Source: an uncultured Ruminococcus sp. (GTDB lineage Bacteria; Bacillota; Clostridia; Oscillospirales; Ruminococcaceae). Taken from it: a stretch of DNA of 5,111 bases. The notes under the pieces were generated by a model. It saw only the letters and a list, made by a program, of their open reading frames with translations, was not told where the DNA came from and made no database searches. Shown here one piece after another: positions 5,102-5,111 of this stretch (its first letter is position 1; each line of letters opens with the position of its first letter). Location: the NCBI GenBank assembly GCA_947176565.1, contig CAMWRC010000112.1, forward strand, positions 1 through 5,111, in the 5' to 3' direction. The position numbers were made by a program, and so were the translations under genes.

Positions 5102-5111
5102 CGTTATATTG

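Overview
The window looks like chromosomal DNA of a low-to-mid GC anaerobic Firmicute, most probably a Ruminococcus of the R. flavefaciens / R. albus / R. champanellensis type. The main clue is two secreted proteins carrying Ruminococcus-style dockerin modules with paired Ca-binding loops (NDDG..TVAD.T.ILQ). Strong AAAGGAG and GGGGGTGAT Shine-Dalgarno (SD) sequences and consensus sigma-A promoter boxes also fit. The species assignment is an inference.

Plus strand, left half (69-2487): a compact three-gene set. It comprises an ABC ATPase of the NatA type, an ABC-2 permease with a large extracytoplasmic loop (NatB type, overlapping the ATPase gene by 14 bases), and a small cytoplasmic SCP2-fold lipid-binding protein 30 bases further on. 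A 9-bp inverted repeat lies just upstream of the ATPase ribosome-binding site. A second 9-bp inverted repeat pairs the permease stop region with the SCP2 ribosome-binding site and start codon, which suggests translational coupling. The transported substrate cannot be told from sequence.

Middle (2488-2579): the two operons converge on a short spacer with two hairpins. One is an 8-bp stem. The other is a 14-bp stem flanked by A and T runs that should terminate transcription from both sides.

Minus strand, right half (4880 down to 2580): a second operon of three secreted proteins, driven by a promoter with perfect -35 and -10 boxes at 17-bp spacing. In order they are a 96-aa protein that is only a signal peptide plus a dockerin; a glutamyl-endopeptidase-like (S1B/V8 family) serine protease with an intact triad but no dockerin, whose start overlaps the previous stop as ATGA; and a 339-aa protein with an unrecognised body and a C-terminal dockerin. 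The tight packing suggests one functional unit. The working hypothesis is a cell-surface (cellulosome-attached) proteolytic module in which the dockerin proteins dock to cohesins while the protease is free or is held by a partner. This grouping is the most interesting item in the window.

The last ~95 bases are very AT-rich and hold a candidate divergent plus-strand promoter for a gene beyond the window. No tRNA, rRNA, CRISPR array, insertion sequence or phage feature was seen.
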